In this document: positions 31,601-44,064 of the stretch, in pieces | How positions within the stretch are numbered: the stretch's first letter is position 1 | Layout: each line of letters opens with the position of its first letter | Assembly (NCBI RefSeq): GCF_007655135.1 | Contig: NW_022204097.1 | Span: 1-64,000 of the forward strand | Length of the DNA stretch: 64,000 bases | Reading direction: 5' to 3' | Source: Punica granatum | Lineage: Eukaryota; Streptophyta; Magnoliopsida; Myrtales; Lythraceae | Program-made: the position numbers and the translations under genes | The notes under the pieces: model-generated | The model's database searches: none | What the model was told of the DNA's origin: nothing | Seen by the model: only the letters and a program-made list of their open reading frames with translations

Positions 31601-34080
31601 ATAACAGACCCGACTGGCAGTCCGGAAAGAAACGGCTCTCTCGGAGGCTCCTTACGGTATTTTGATGCAAGGTCGGAGGCTCCCGACTCTTAATTGAACC
31701 TCGGAGGTGGTTGTGGTGGTCGTTTAGTTCCAGAGTTACCGGGTTGACCCGTATAGCCTTGCAAAGATCACGGAAAATAGAGCACGTCCAAAAACAGCCC
31801 CAACTGGGCAGTTTTCAGATCGAACGTCGCCACGGAGTCTCCCGATGGAATTTTGAGGCAAGGCCAACGGCCCCCGACTCTTAACTGACCTCCAGAGGTG
31901 ACTTTGGTGGTATTTTTGCGAAAAGAGTCTCGAATCGACCCGATCTGCAGGAAAAACGCAAGGACAGTAAGAAAAATCGACCTGACTGGGCAATTGGGAT
32001 GTTTCTTCGTGCTAGGTTAAAACCGACGGGTTTTTCTTGGATTTATTGACTACTTGACACCCTAGGGTTGTGTGGGGAGGTGTTTGATGGGTTTTGACAA
32101 CTGAAACTGGTTCGGAAAGGCTTGAAACCAAGGTTGCAAATTTTGACCCGAGAAGAGCTTTTTTGAATTCGGTTTTGTGGTTGCTTGTTCCGATGGGTTG
32201 GAAGGTTCAAACTTAAAATCTAAGCTCGGAAATGGATAGAGGGGGTCGAAAGCATGTGGGATATAAAGTTTGGTGAAGTTTAGATTTAAGCTGGGATGGT
32301 AAATACCATGATTCCCGACTGAAGTGTTGAGTGTTTTTGCTTGTTGTTGGCTGAGCTGAAGTTTGCTGTTGGCTGCGGTTTTTGCTGAGGGTTTTGAGAG
32401 CTTTTGCTTGATGAAAATGGCAAGTGTTGATGCAAGAGAAGATGTCTTGAAGTTGAAGAAGGCTTAGGCTATATATATGCAAGCTAATGATCCAATTAGG
32501 CAAACAAAGTGCAATTAGGGGGCATGCTTATAGGATCCGAATTTTTTAAGAGAATTAGGGTGGGGTTTTGATTGAATGAGCATTAATGGATGGATGGTGA
32601 TGGTGGCGTGTTGAAGTAGAAGACTTAGATATTTTGAAGAAGATAGAATTGCAAGTTGGCTTCTTATCTTCATGAAGATGAAGAAGACAAGGAAGAGGGC
32701 AGTTTGGGCAAGGATGGGGCGGCTAGGGCTGACCTGTGGGCCCCACGAGTCTTGAGGGAAGTTCAGAACAAAATTCGGGTCTCGATTGATCGCGTGTTCG
32801 AGGTTCGTGGTTCAAACGAACGTCGAATTGTCATTGTGTGTGCAAAAATGGTTCAAACGAACCCAAAATTGCTCGTTTGCATAAAAAAAAATGCACGTGT
32901 GGTTTTTAGACTCGGAAGACTGTTTTGCTCATTTCAGGCGATCAGAGCAAAGTTAGCCATTTCTGATAATGTATCTCGTTTCTGCATTTCGCATTGGTCA
33001 TTTTGATGTGCATTGTCAATCAGACCGAATAATTGACCCTTAAGCCGGTATTGGGAATGTGAAGCCGAAAACGTCTTAGGAGTCTACAACCGAATTTCTC
33101 ATAATGCTTTTTGTGTTGCTTAGATGATCCGGAGATCGATGCGATCTCTGTTCGTTGAGAACAGACCCCGAAGGATTGAAAAAGTGCATTTGAAACCCTA
33201 AAAGCACTGTTTTGAGGGCCTAGATGGATAGTGTGATTCCGTCTAAGGATTTCACATTAAGCCTTGGGATAAGTGGCACTGGGTTGGCCAACCATCCGGC
33301 GTCAAGTTTCTGCAAAAAGGACATCCGGTTATGAATTTCTGTTAAAAACGGTATTTTCTGCCATCCAGAGGTCTTGGGGAAACTGAAAGGGATATTGCAG
33401 TCTAATTTGCCCAATTGCGTATGTTCGCTGGGGTTTTCAGGGCAACGCATGGCTAACTTGGTTGGTCGATATTCCGTCATACCAGTCTTCGGATATGATT
33501 TTCCGTTGAAAGGTATGCTTGTTCTGCCTCTCGGGAGTCATTCGAGGAGTCTGTGTGACTTCCGAGGAGCAATCTGAAGCCATACTTGTGATCTGTAGAA
33601 TTGCAGGGTGTAACTATATCTAACATCAGGCATTGACTTTTCTCATGTGAACCGGCTTTTTTGGACTCACACTGAAAAGTTGTCTGTATTCAGAAAATGG
33701 CTCTGTATAGAGCAGATGATCTGCGAAATGTGTTTAAAGACATTTTTCATCTGTTTGGTACCGCGAGGGATTTTTGGAGTCCAATATTAACTATCTTCTA
33801 ATGGTCGAGCGAACCAGCGGAAAATAACAATGTCAGCGTTGTATCCTAAAAACACCGGTTTGGATGTTGTCTGGGCTCCCTGTTTGCTTTGTATGTTGTT
33901 GGATGATTTTGTATGTTCTTCTGTCATGTGCTTGAATCATTTGCTTGTCTCTGTTGACTCGAGAATGAATAGCAATTTGCTGCTCTGTTGAGCCTTCTTT
34001 TGTATCAATACTCAAGTCATGGCGTGAATTGCTGTTGATGGGCAATGCCTGAATTTGTGAGCCAAAATGGGGTGCTGACA
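28631..34080 (-). repeat. Element C 3' LTR (complete)
   Basis: From TGTGCGAACCCTAATGTGG to GGGGTGCTGACA, where the PPT follows. Collinear with the A LTR, with U5 hairpin near 28880-28900 and TATA box at 32469. The pair at 40337 and 59623 is the same subtype, including a segment around 31290-32050 rich in GACCCGACTGG-like words that A and D lack. ORFs inside it are not supported as genes. Confidence 0.92.
32469..32478 (-). promoter_or_regulatory. TATA box, element C 3' LTR
   Basis: ATATATATAG on the minus strand at the conserved LTR position, next to TTGCATATAT and followed by GCCTAAGCC in element sense. The same sequence stands at 59789-59798 in C's 5' LTR. Confidence 0.6.
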
Positions 34081-34094
34081 GCTTGCCCTTCTTT
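34081..34094 (-). other. Element C polypurine tract
   Basis: AAAGAAGGGCAAGC in element sense, directly before TGTCAGCACC; one transition from the A and D tract. Confidence 0.87.
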
Positions 34095-34299
34095 GACTGC
34101 GTGCTTGAGTAGGGGATGCAACCAAAGACTTTCAGAAGCACCCCAGTTTGATCGCAATGACCAACATGGCAACCCTACTGACCGCCTTCTCCCTCTTGTT
34201 TTGGATATGTGGGGATGTTGTGCCTAACATGAAGATAAAAGAAGCAAAATGAGATATGAATAAGCTTTACGGAAATATGAAGCGTGTGTGTTTAAAGAA

Positions 34300-34980
34300 A
34301 AGTGCTCAGTTGATCGAAAATGCCTTGTCTAATCGGAAATGCGGTGCTTAATTGAAAGTGCAATGCTTAATTGAAAGTGCAGTGCTTTGCTTAAGGGAAA
34401 GGTGTGGTGCTTAATGAAGATGCGGTGTTTAATAGAAAGTGCGATGCGTAACGAAAAGTGCGATGCTTAATGAAAAGTGCAATGCATTGTTGAGAGTGCG
34501 GAGCTTAATGAAAATGGCAGTGCTTAATGAAAAATGCGGTGCTTAATGAAAATGCATTGCTTAAAGAAAGAGCGGTGCAAGAGGCACGGGCGCCTGCCCA
34601 GTGAGTTACGAGGTGCACGGGCGCTTACCCGGCGGGTTTGCAATATGCACGGGCGCATTACCCTGTGGATTGTGGGGTGCACGGGGCATTTTCCCAACGA
34701 GTTTTGCAAGATACATGGGCGCCTGCCTGATGAGTTGCATGATGCATGGGCGCCTGCCCGATGAGTTGCATGATGCATGGGCGCCTGCCCGATGAGTTGC
34801 ATGATGCATGGGCGCTTGCCTAACAGTTTTGCAATATGCACGGGCGCATTGCCCTGTGGATTACATTGCTTAAAGAAAGATGCATTGCATTGCTTAATGA
34901 AAAAGTGCTTGCTTAATGAAAAGGTGCATTACTTAATGAAAATGTGATTGCTTAATGAAAAGGTGCATAAAGAGTGTTTG
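34300..34980. repeat. Degenerate short-period and 31-bp repeats, element C 3' UTR
   Basis: Flanks (34300-34560, 34860-34980) are made of loosely repeated CTTAATGAAAATGCGGTG words of about 20-30 bp. The centre (34565-34860) holds about nine copies of a roughly 31-bp unit with GCATGGGCGCCTGCCCGATG; the three at 34740-34815 are almost exact. The words recall A's 94-bp and 56-bp units in shorter form. The frames through it are not credible genes. Confidence 0.85.
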
Positions 34981-34989
34981 TATCATCTG

Positions 34990-36120
34990 AGAACGGAACT
35001 CGGTCCCGCGGAAATCTAGGGATGGGATTCGGTCCTGTGGGAGATCTAACGGTGGGACTCGGACCTACGGAAGATTGAGGATGGGACTCGGCCCTGTGGG
35101 AGATCTAACGGTGGGACTCGGCCCTACAGAAGATGTGAGGATGGGACTCGGCCTTGTGGGAGATCTACCGGTGGGACTCGACCCTACGGAAGATCTGAGG
35201 ATGGGACTCAGCCCTGTGAGAGATCTAACGGTGGGACTCGGCCCTACTGAAGATCTGACGATGGGACTCGACCCTCTGGGAGATCTAACGGTGGGACTCG
35301 GCCCTACGAAAGATCTGAGGATGGGACTCGGCCCTATGGGAGATCTAACGGTGGGACTCGGCCCTACCGAAGATCTGAGGATAGGACTCGACCCTATGGG
35401 GATCTAACGGCGGGACTCGGCCCTACGGAAGATCTGAGGATGGGACTCGACCCTGCGGGAGATCTAACGGCGGGACTCGGCCCTATGGAAGATCTGAGGA
35501 TAGGACTCGACCCTGTGGGAGATCTAACGGTGGGACCCGGCCCTACGGAAGATCTGAGGATAGGACTCGACCCTGTGGGAGATCTAACGGTGGGACCCGG
35601 CCCTGCGGAAGATCTGAGGATAGGACTCGACCCAGTGGGAGATCTGAGGATAGGACTCGACCCTGTGGGAGATCTAAGGTGGGACTCGGCCTACGGAAGA
35701 TCTGAGGATAGGACTCGACCCTGTGGGAGATCTAACGGTGGGACTCGGCCCTACGGAAGATCTGAGGATAGGACTCGACCCTGTGGGAGATCTAACTGTG
35801 GGACTCGGCCCTACGGAAGATCTGAGGATAGGACTCGACCCTGTGGCAGATCTAACGGTGGGACTCGGCCTTACGGAAGATCTGAGGATGGGACTCGGCC
35901 CTTCGAGAGATCTAACGGTTGGACTGGACCATATGGAAGATTTGAGGATGGGAGTCGACTCTGTGGGGATCTAATGATGGGACTCGGCCCTACGGAAGAT
36001 CTGAGGATGGGAATGGGCCCTGTGGGGATCTAACGGTGGGACTCGGCCCTGTGGGAGATTTAACGGTGGGACTCGGCCCTACGGAAGATAAAAGGATGGG
36101 ACTCGGCCCTACGGAAGATC
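34990..36120. repeat. 60-bp tandem array (about 19 copies), element C 3' UTR
   Basis: The 60-bp unit is two related 30-bp halves: GATCTAACGGTGGGACTCGG then CCCTACGGAA, and GATCTGAGGATAGGACTCGA then CCCTGTGGGA. Copies vary by point changes and by loss of one or two bases. Because 60 is a multiple of three and the unit lacks stops in more than one frame, ORFs of 110 to 197 codons run through it on the plus strand, antisense to the element. I treat these as by-products. Confidence 0.95.
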
Positions 36121-37366
36121 AAAGGAAGGGTCATTATTCCATTTGTCGAGATGCCCCGGTTGCTTGTGATTGTCGTTGTAGAGCGGTGGTGCTGTAGGTG
36201 TGTGGGGCGGATGCTGCCCCGAGAGTGCTGATTCGTCGGAGGCATGTGTTGTTGCTGCTGGGGCGATTGTGTTTTGCTAAAGGGAGACTTTACTGTTGGG
36301 CAATTGTGCTTTCGCTAGCGATGCCTCGGCAGTGCGATGAGGGATTTTGCTTTGCGGGATACCGTGTGTTGAGGGATTCGAGCTCTGGGGTAGAGCGCCT
36401 ACGTATCCTGAGTGGTCGGGAATTAGAGTCTGTCGTAGTTCTTGCCGTTTGCAGTACCTGTGATCCTGACATTACTAGTAAATCATGAGAGAAATACTAA
36501 TAAGAGATAGGCACAGGTGAGCACCAAAAAGAGCATCATTGTGACTCCAGGTCTTCAATTTCGGGTCGTCTAAATGACTCATAAAGAATTTTGCTTTGAC
36601 ATTGCAAGTGGTACCGTTTTCGGAGGCCTAGATACGAGGCCTCTAAGGGCTCCGGTTAGCCATGCATGGGCATATCAAGACTTCCCCGACGATGCCCTAG
36701 CAACTCTATCGTTTGTTCGACATGCCCGTCAGCTTTGAACTCTTCTGAATAGGGTACCGTAGAGCGGCTGCATTTGTAACCCGCTGGGGGATTCCTGTCC
36801 AGAATTGGTCAGACCTCGATTTAATCATTTCCAGAGTGCTATGACTAGACCCTCGGAGAGGAATGTCTTGGATTTTGGCTTTGTGGTAGCTGATTAAAGG
36901 GTGGCTGTGACCCATTTGAAGTTATACAAAGACAAAGAGAAAAGAGAAAGCATGGGAAGCAAGTTGCTCTAGGCTAAAAGGATACACGGGTTCACGCCTG
37001 CAACGAGATGTACCCCCATTTCCGTCCTGCTGTGGTGTGGGTTGTACCAAACTGCTTGGACGGCGTGCTCAGTTACCCACTGTGTCTGAAGAAGAGTTAG
37101 TGCTTGATTATTGTTGATTATTGAACTGTGTACGAGAACCGTCGGGATCATGTTGGAGTAGATAACCTGGCCACTTCCCTTGGGGATCCCTAGTCCGCAT
37201 GATGTGTGAGGGACTAGGGGGTCATTTTATTTATCTCTTGTTTTGCTCTCATTTTGCTACGATCACCCACCTCAGGGCCGCACCTCTCAACCTAAAGAGG
37301 ACAAGCTCTCCTTTTGCCACGGTCACCCACCTCGGGGCCGCACCTCTCTTTTGCCCCAGCTTTTGC

Positions 37367-37401
37367 CTAGGTCGCCCCCTTAAAAGGGGCTTTCGACCTA
37401 G
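37367..37401 (-). other. 3' UTR hairpin motif, element C copy
   Basis: Outer stem CTAGGTCG with CGACCTAG (perfect 8 bp) and inner GCCCC with GGGGC around a TTAAAA loop. The best-formed of the six copies. Confidence 0.75.
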
Positions 37402-38007
37402 CAGGCTCAATTGTTTTATCTCTCGAGTTTGCAAAGGCAGGATTCGAAGGACTCGACCTCCGAGTGCATTGTGTCTTGTCTCCGTCAAAGAGTTATGTTT
37501 GCTGCTATCCTTTTTGTTGGGGTTTATTGCTTCTTTTGGATTGGCGCTGCTGGTGCTTTGGTGAACGTCGGCGTTGCCTTGTTTCGCTTGTTGGCGGGTT
37601 TTTCTCGCTTCTTTTCTTTATGTTTTTTTCCTTGCAGCTGGGGTTTGTTTTGTGCCCCTTCGATTTGCTTGAATGTCCTCAGCTTTGTATCGCTGAGGTT
37701 GCTTCGGTATGCTTTGCCTCGTGGAGACTTGTTGTGTGTTGTTGTCCTAGTCCTATTTTATGAGGACCAGCTTTCTTGGAAGTTTGACTCTTGTGCACTC
37801 GGAAGCCGAACTTCGTGTCTTTCGTCCTTGCAAACTTTACAAATGATTTCCCCTATCATCTAGAAAAAGAAAATGCAAAACTGCCATAGGGAATTAGTGG
37901 CCGGGGTTGTCCTAGTGCCTGTTGTGGAAGAGGCCTGGTCTTGACGCAAATGACCGGAGCATTCCAATGTCGCTTGCTGGAATGACCCACTATGGCGACC
38001 TCGGGGC

Positions 38008-38156
38008 GAACTTCAACTATTGAGACCCCAGTGTACATCGCTTGTTGAGGTTGTATTGGCGTGAACTTCAACTGGGGTTGCCCCAGTATACATCGCTTGC
38101 CCAAGTTGTGCTAGCGCGAATTTCAACCGGGGATGCCCCAATTTACGTCGCTTGGA
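38008..38156. repeat. 55-bp tandem repeat (3 copies), element C
   Basis: Copies start at 38008, 38063 and 38118 and contain GAACTTCAAC, a CCCCAGTGTACATCGCTTG segment and a GGTTGT tail; the last is partial. The same triplet stands in D at 52317-52465, so it predates their separation. Confidence 0.85.
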
Positions 38157-39454
38157 AATGCACATCGCGGGTGGATGATGTCCAAGGTGGTCTCGGTGCG
38201 AGCATTGAACGCGAATGTCCCGGTCTTCATTGTCGATGTGACCTGTGGTGGGCAGCTCATGCAATTGTCCCCCCTGACCGTTTCGTGTCGTCAATGTCAA
38301 CTAAAATGGTTACGTTGATGGCATACAGTTCGCTCAGTTGTTTTTGTCTTTAGCTTCGTAGGGGGTCTCCGTGCCGAGCCCCTTCCCTGTCAAAGTATAA
38401 GGGAAGAGGCTTGATAGGAGTTCTCGGGAAAGCATGAGCCCGTGCATCACTCTTCGCCTGTGACCGGCATGTCCCTGTGAAAGATGGAAAAGAAGATGAT
38501 GTATTAGGCGATTATGCAGTAAGAAATATGGGGAGGACCCATGAGAAAATCCCTTTTCTGTCCCGCCCACGACCCATGGGGTGCCGTGTGCAGATGACAT
38601 TTGTTTCCGAGAATCTAGTCATTATCACTCTGGAGTGGTTAGACCATGACCGGGGGCCACATAAGCATGTTTTCCCTGGTTGCGAGTAGGTATGCGCATC
38701 CGTCCTAGGGAAGGCTCGAGGAGCCGGGTCCCATGAAGACAGGCGAGTCGAACAGGTCCGATAGAACTAATAGGGCGTCTCTGGGACTGTCCTAATGTCC
38801 CTTAAAGGGGTTGTTCTAGTCGGGAGCCCATTTATGGAAATGCATTTAAAGCAAAAGAGAGTTTAAAGAAGAGTGTGCGTGTTGCCCCATTGTGTAGTCG
38901 GTGGCGACGGCGGAGGGCAGGTAGGACCCATTCTCTGGTCAGAGATGCGACCATACAAGTGACTTTTGCAGCGTTTGGGCTAGGCCCATACTCTGTTTGT
39001 TGAAACAATTACTTGCGATCTTTGTGGAGGGAGGGTGGGAACTCAGTATTGAAATCCCACGGAGCTGGATGAGAGACGTTTATTGTCTCAATTGTGGTTG
39101 TTCAGTATTCAGGCTGCCTTCTTGTTGGGGTTTTCTTGCAATGGGAAAAGGAAACAATGAAGGGGCAAGAATGTTCGCAATTTCAATGCAAGAATTTAGG
39201 GAAGCGAACTAGCCTGGTAGGCGTCGTGCAAACACGCCGAGAGACGTGCATTGGTACCCTAAGCTTGCATGTATGGGCTAGTGTGAACATGTTTGGACAT
39301 GTGTGAGGCACGCTTGATCGCTGGTAGATGCGCGGGGTCTTGTAGAGAGATGTGCATCCAATCATGCGGTGACGCTCTCTGTTAGGAAGAAGTTAGTGTT
39401 GGTTAGTCTCGCCTGGGAAGGTGGGTCGGTCCTCAATCCACTGCTCGCCTTGCC

Positions 39455-39640
39455 ATAGAGGGAGGGTGAAGGCCGCAGGTGACCTGCCCGCGAAGGTTGG
39501 CACTACTCGCCTGTCGTACGGGGTGGGTGGACGGGATGAACGGCCTCTGGTCACAGCACGTCTCGCCATGTAGAGGTGAAGACCGCAGGTGGTCTACCCG
39601 TGAAGGTTGGCACGACTCGCCTGTCGTACGGGACATAGTA
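39455..39640. repeat. Roughly 110-bp tandem duplication, element C
   Basis: Two copies share GGTGAAG, CCGCAGGTG, CGAAGGTTGGCAC and CGCCTGTCGTACGGG. D has three copies of the same unit at about 54085-54390. It lies at the border between the non-coding block and the leader-side sequence. Confidence 0.8.
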
Positions 39641-39660
39641 GCTGCTGTGCAAACATAAAA

Positions 39661-40313
39661 ATAGATAGAATGCATGCAATGCTTGAGTTTTTAAAAACTT
39701 ACACCGTTGCATTGATTTGATTCAAGTTCCTAGATTTACAAAGATATTTCATTTCAAAAGGGGAACTTAAACATTAAACCAATGCAATGTCTTAATTTGT
39801 TTGAAAATGTGCATGTAGGTGCAGAAAGAATAAATTATAACTGTATCTGTTATAGTGTACATCGCTCTTTGTGAAAAACAGCAAAAGGCCTGCCTGAAAG
39901 AAAAACTAAGGGCTGACTCAAAGACTCGACTTTGGGTCGGTTGACGGCATGAAGGCAATTTTGATCTAGCAAGACGGTCTCTGTTTATGCATTGTTTCGG
40001 TGCTACTAGGAAAACCACTAACTAGAGATGGGGTCCCTGACTCAAGGGTGTCAATTTCTTGAAATCGGGTGGGATTCTTTTCAAGGCCTAAGTGACAACC
40101 GAACTGTGTGCCGTACCCCCTACTTTGAAACCCTGTCTAACCTGGGTTCCTATTGTCAGTCGTGGGACGCGACCCATAGGTACTTAGAGCTATCGTGATA
40201 TGCAATGCAAGTGATTTAAATAAAAGTGCGTAAAGCAAATAAGCAGAAAATTGCGGAAAGCGGTCAATAAACAAGCAAGCAAAGCAAGCGGAAACGAACC
40301 CGAACCCTCTAAG
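39661..40313 (-). other. Element C leader with ORF1 deletion scar
   Basis: Bases to about 39780 match A's ORF1-gag spacer; bases after match the leader upstream of ORF1. The join falls at AAACC (39776-39780), so ORF1 is cleanly absent. D has the same join at 54514-54518. No ORF supported. Confidence 0.75.
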
Positions 40314-40333
40314 TGTCCCCAGTGGAGTCGCCA
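40314..40333 (-). other. Element C primer binding site
   Basis: TGGCGACTCCACTGGGGACA in element sense, identical to A's, with spacer GCT to the LTR end at 40337. Confidence 0.88.
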
Positions 40334-40336
40334 AGC

Positions 40337-43300
40337 TGTACGGACCTGAATATCGACTCTCGTTGGGGCTCGCAAGCGCGCTTTTGGATTGCGCGGTTTG
40401 GAAGTGTCCACTTTCCCGGGGATGCGTGACGGACACGCGTGAGAAGGAGTCGCCACTTATCATTTTACGACCCGAAGGTCAGGGCCGATAAATTACCCGA
40501 CTCTAGGGGTATGAAATACCTAGTTTTGCTAAGGCGTTGATTTGTGCGGAACCGGAAAGTCCGTGTTTGGGGGTTCATGTTACTTGCGGGCCTTTATCTC
40601 GCACGCACTTTCGGTACTCTGGTTTGCTAGGCTTGCATGTTTTAATTATTTATCGCGTGAATTAGGCTAAGCTCGACTTGCACATTTTGACACCGAAAAT
40701 TCAGTGAACCAAACGATGTCAATTGAAAAGACGAGAGAGAAGTAGACCTATATGTCGGGGAATCAGTTCACAATCTTGCGTTATAGTTCATCAAACTATG
40801 ATAGTTGAATTCCTGCTTGAACTGGAACCGCGATATCTTGGGTTTACTCTTGTCAGGGAAAGCATTGGACCAATTCGATTAGTTCGACTCTCGGACCGTT
40901 CGCACTCTGACTGGGATTCTTACAGAAATAAATGTACAAAATAAAATCCTTACAATGCTCTCAAAATACAGCAAATTACAAATAGCAAATGGTCAAATTC
41001 CAGTCAGTTTGCTTTCGGTTATTATTCCGCTCAGACTCGCCGTGAGTTTAGGGAAACACCGAAAAACTGAAATTCAACTGAGCTCTCATTGAATAGGGCA
41101 TTGGACCCTGTGATCGATGGTTAGGGCGTTGGACCCGAAGTGCGATGCGGTTGAGCCGACTCGCATGGAAAGTAACAAACAACAATGTGAATTGCAGGCA
41201 ATGTGTTTGTTATTATCGAGTGTACGTGGATTAACAGATTATTAACCCAGGGGTATTTTTGCAAGCAAATGTCATATGCTAAATAGACAAACGTGTGTAA
41301 AACATTTTGCATTCAGCTTTGCTTTGAGAACTTGACAAATAGAGTCAAATCTCGTGTATGTGAATTGCTTTTACAGTTGTTTTGTATTGTAACACTGAAA
41401 TTCCACTGAATTAGCCAAATTCGTGTTTTGACTCTAGATTTTGAACCTAGAGTTCCGCCTTACCATTATCTAGTGTTTGGTTAGGTCCAGTGAAAGGTAA
41501 ATCAGCATTTTGCATGTTTTGTGACAGAGATAACCGTTCTAGTTACCCGAGTCTATGATAGGATGACAGTAACTAATCAGTGGATAAGAAAAGGCTTCAC
41601 AGATGAACCTGCACCTGAACAGGTAGCCTGTTCTTATCCTAATACTGCAGTGTTTCTGTCAAGCTAACCCTAGGAGTGTTGTTAAATTTTGAAAAGACAA
41701 ATTTTGCACTTTATTGAAAATTTTTTTCAGAAAAGGGAAACATCGCAGTGTGGGCCACCTCAGCCTGTAGTCGGTGTCGACCAATTCCCTAAATCATCTA
41801 GGGTTGTGCAAGAACCCCGAAAAAACTAAACAGGTCGGTCTGCCTGGAAGTGATCTAGAAAGATCTTCCGTATTCTAACATGAGTTACTTGAAATCAAGT
41901 AAAAACTCAAGTTGAGACACATAAGTCCTTTCTAGACGTCCATGATACATCGGACCGCGCGTTTCGAGATTTTGGAAATGCAAATTTTGAAAAGGGCATT
42001 AACGTCATTTGACAACTCATCGACGCGAGTTATCAGTTAATTGCCAATTCATGCAAGATTTGTCAATGTGAAGTGGGTTTAATTATGTAAGCGTCCCGAT
42101 TAACCCGCTTGTGGATTACAACTTAAAATTAAATGCCAAATGCAATAAATGTGCGGGTTACAGACAATCAGCCAGATCATGAATTGATCCACTGAATGAA
42201 GTCAGAGTACCTGAAAAGCTTAATTTAATGAAAACAATTCATGACATGACAACTAAGACGGGTCCAGGAAGGTCGAGGATAATTTGGTCAAAATGATCAA
42301 AATACTCTTGGAACCGAAATGGCCGAAAGAGTCACTGATACATGAATTCAGGCTTTTTTGCTTTAAAAACAACCTTTTAAAGTTGTTAGCATGTAGGATT
42401 TGCGACAATGTTAAAATTGCAATTTACAAAAAATCTTAGAAATGGATTTCATCGAGGTAAAGAGATCGTTCTTGACCCGAATAAGGTCGAGGAACCTTCG
42501 GCTCTTTCCTCTTGGGAATAGCCGTGGGTTTCCTTGACTTGTTTCGGGTTTCAAGCGTTCTCTTTAACCCGCTTTCGACTATTTCTCGCATACTCAAACG
42601 TTAAATACGATAAATGACACGTATTTAACAAAAGCCGGTATCACCATGATTTGGAAAAACGCATTTAAACATACAAACATAGACAAACACGTTATTTATG
42701 GAATCGATAAAACAATACCGGCTCCATGGATGCGGGAAACATAAAAATTCGAGCAACAACTTAAATCGGGGCAAGGAAACCAGTTATGACCAGAAAAACC
42801 AACGAAGGGGTCACAGTTACCTTTTCTCAAAGGAAACCCGTGAGCCTCTTTGGTCGTTCGGGTTTAAATCGGTCTCCTCGACTTCGATTTAAACATTTCC
42901 CGACATGATAGCACGTTAAACGATGATAAACATGCTTGATATAACATGGAAGTTGCATTAAAATTAAATCTTGGAAGTAAAACATGGTTAAAACCACTTA
43001 AAACTCCGTAAACACAACGAAAACGAAAAAGTCCTAGCTCCTCTAAGTCGGGAATGCTTATACCTAGTCCCGGGATGAGGGATGGGACTGTAAAAGTCGG
43101 GTTGGACCACTGCTGGATCTGGTTGCGGGTGTTTTGGGTTGAACAGACCCGAAATAGGCTCTCTGACTCGACTGGACACCTGAGAGAAAACGGGTCGGTT
43201 CGGACAGCTCGGGTGGCTTTTCGGAGATTGCTTGGATGTTTCGGAAATCCAGGAGGATTCTTAAAGTGCCTGCGGTGATTTTGGAAGGAGAGCACACGTA

Positions 43301-44064
43301 GGTTTTCCAAAAATCAAGAGCAAAGTCTGGTCAGTAAAACAGAAATGGATCAAACTGGGTCAAAACAGAACCGACTGGCAGTCCGGAAAGAAACGACTCT
43401 CCCAGAGGCTGCTGATGCTATTTTGATGCAAGGTCGGTGGCTCCCAACTCCTAACTGAACCCTAGAGGTGGCTGTGGTGGTCATTTGATTCCAAAGTTAT
43501 CGAGTTGACCCGTACAGCCCTGCAAAGATCACGAAAAACAGAGCAAGACCAGGAAACAGACCTGATTGAGCAGTTTTCAGGTCGGACGTCGCCACGGAGT
43601 CTCCCGATGGAATTTTGGGACAGTGTCAACGGCTCCTGACTCCTAACTAACCTCTGGAGGTGACTGTGGTGGTCATTTTGCGAAAAGAGTCCCGGATCGA
43701 CCCGATCTACAAGAAAACTGCAAGGACAATCAGAAAAATCAATCCGACTGGGCAGTCGGGCTGTTTCTTCGTGCTGGGTTAAAACCGACTGGTTTTTCTT
43801 GGATTTCTCGACTCCTTGACACCTTAGGGTTGTGTGGGGAGGTGTTTGATGGGTTTTGACAACTAAAACCGATCCGAAAAGGCTTGAAACCCAGGTTGCC
43901 ATTTTTGACCCGAGAAGAGCTTTTCTGAGTTCGATTCCGTGGTTGCTTGTTCCCATGGGTTAGAGGCTTCAAACTTAAAATCTAAGCTTGGAAATGGATA
44001 GAGAAGGTCGAAAAAATGTGGGATATAAAGTTTGGTGCAGTTTGGATTTAAGTTGAGATGGTAA
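40337..44064 (-). repeat. Element C 5' LTR, inner segment (R/U5)
   Basis: Starts TGTACGGACCTGAATATCG beside the PBS and follows C's 3' LTR to 44064, where it is cut by element D. The last five bases, GGTAA, are D's target duplication. It continues at 59623. Confidence 0.92.

Larger units (their letters stand above)
36121..39660 (-). other. Non-coding block of element C
   Basis: About 3.5 kb with no credible ORF, collinear with D (50441-54400) and in part with B (21580-24090). It starts with CTGTAGGTGTGTGGGGCGGA sequence, has the hairpin module at 37367-37401, three 55-bp repeats at 38008-38156 and two copies of a roughly 110-bp unit at about 39455-39640. It stands where A has gag, protease and pol. 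Nothing in it resembles a known protein in any frame. Confidence 0.75.

Noticed and set aside
35440..36033. 197-codon plus-strand ORF of 20-residue repeats, and neighbours in C's array
   Set aside because: The period is a multiple of three and the unit lacks stops in several frames, so long frames follow automatically. It is antisense to the element, and the units carry frame-changing indels. No signal or domain seen.
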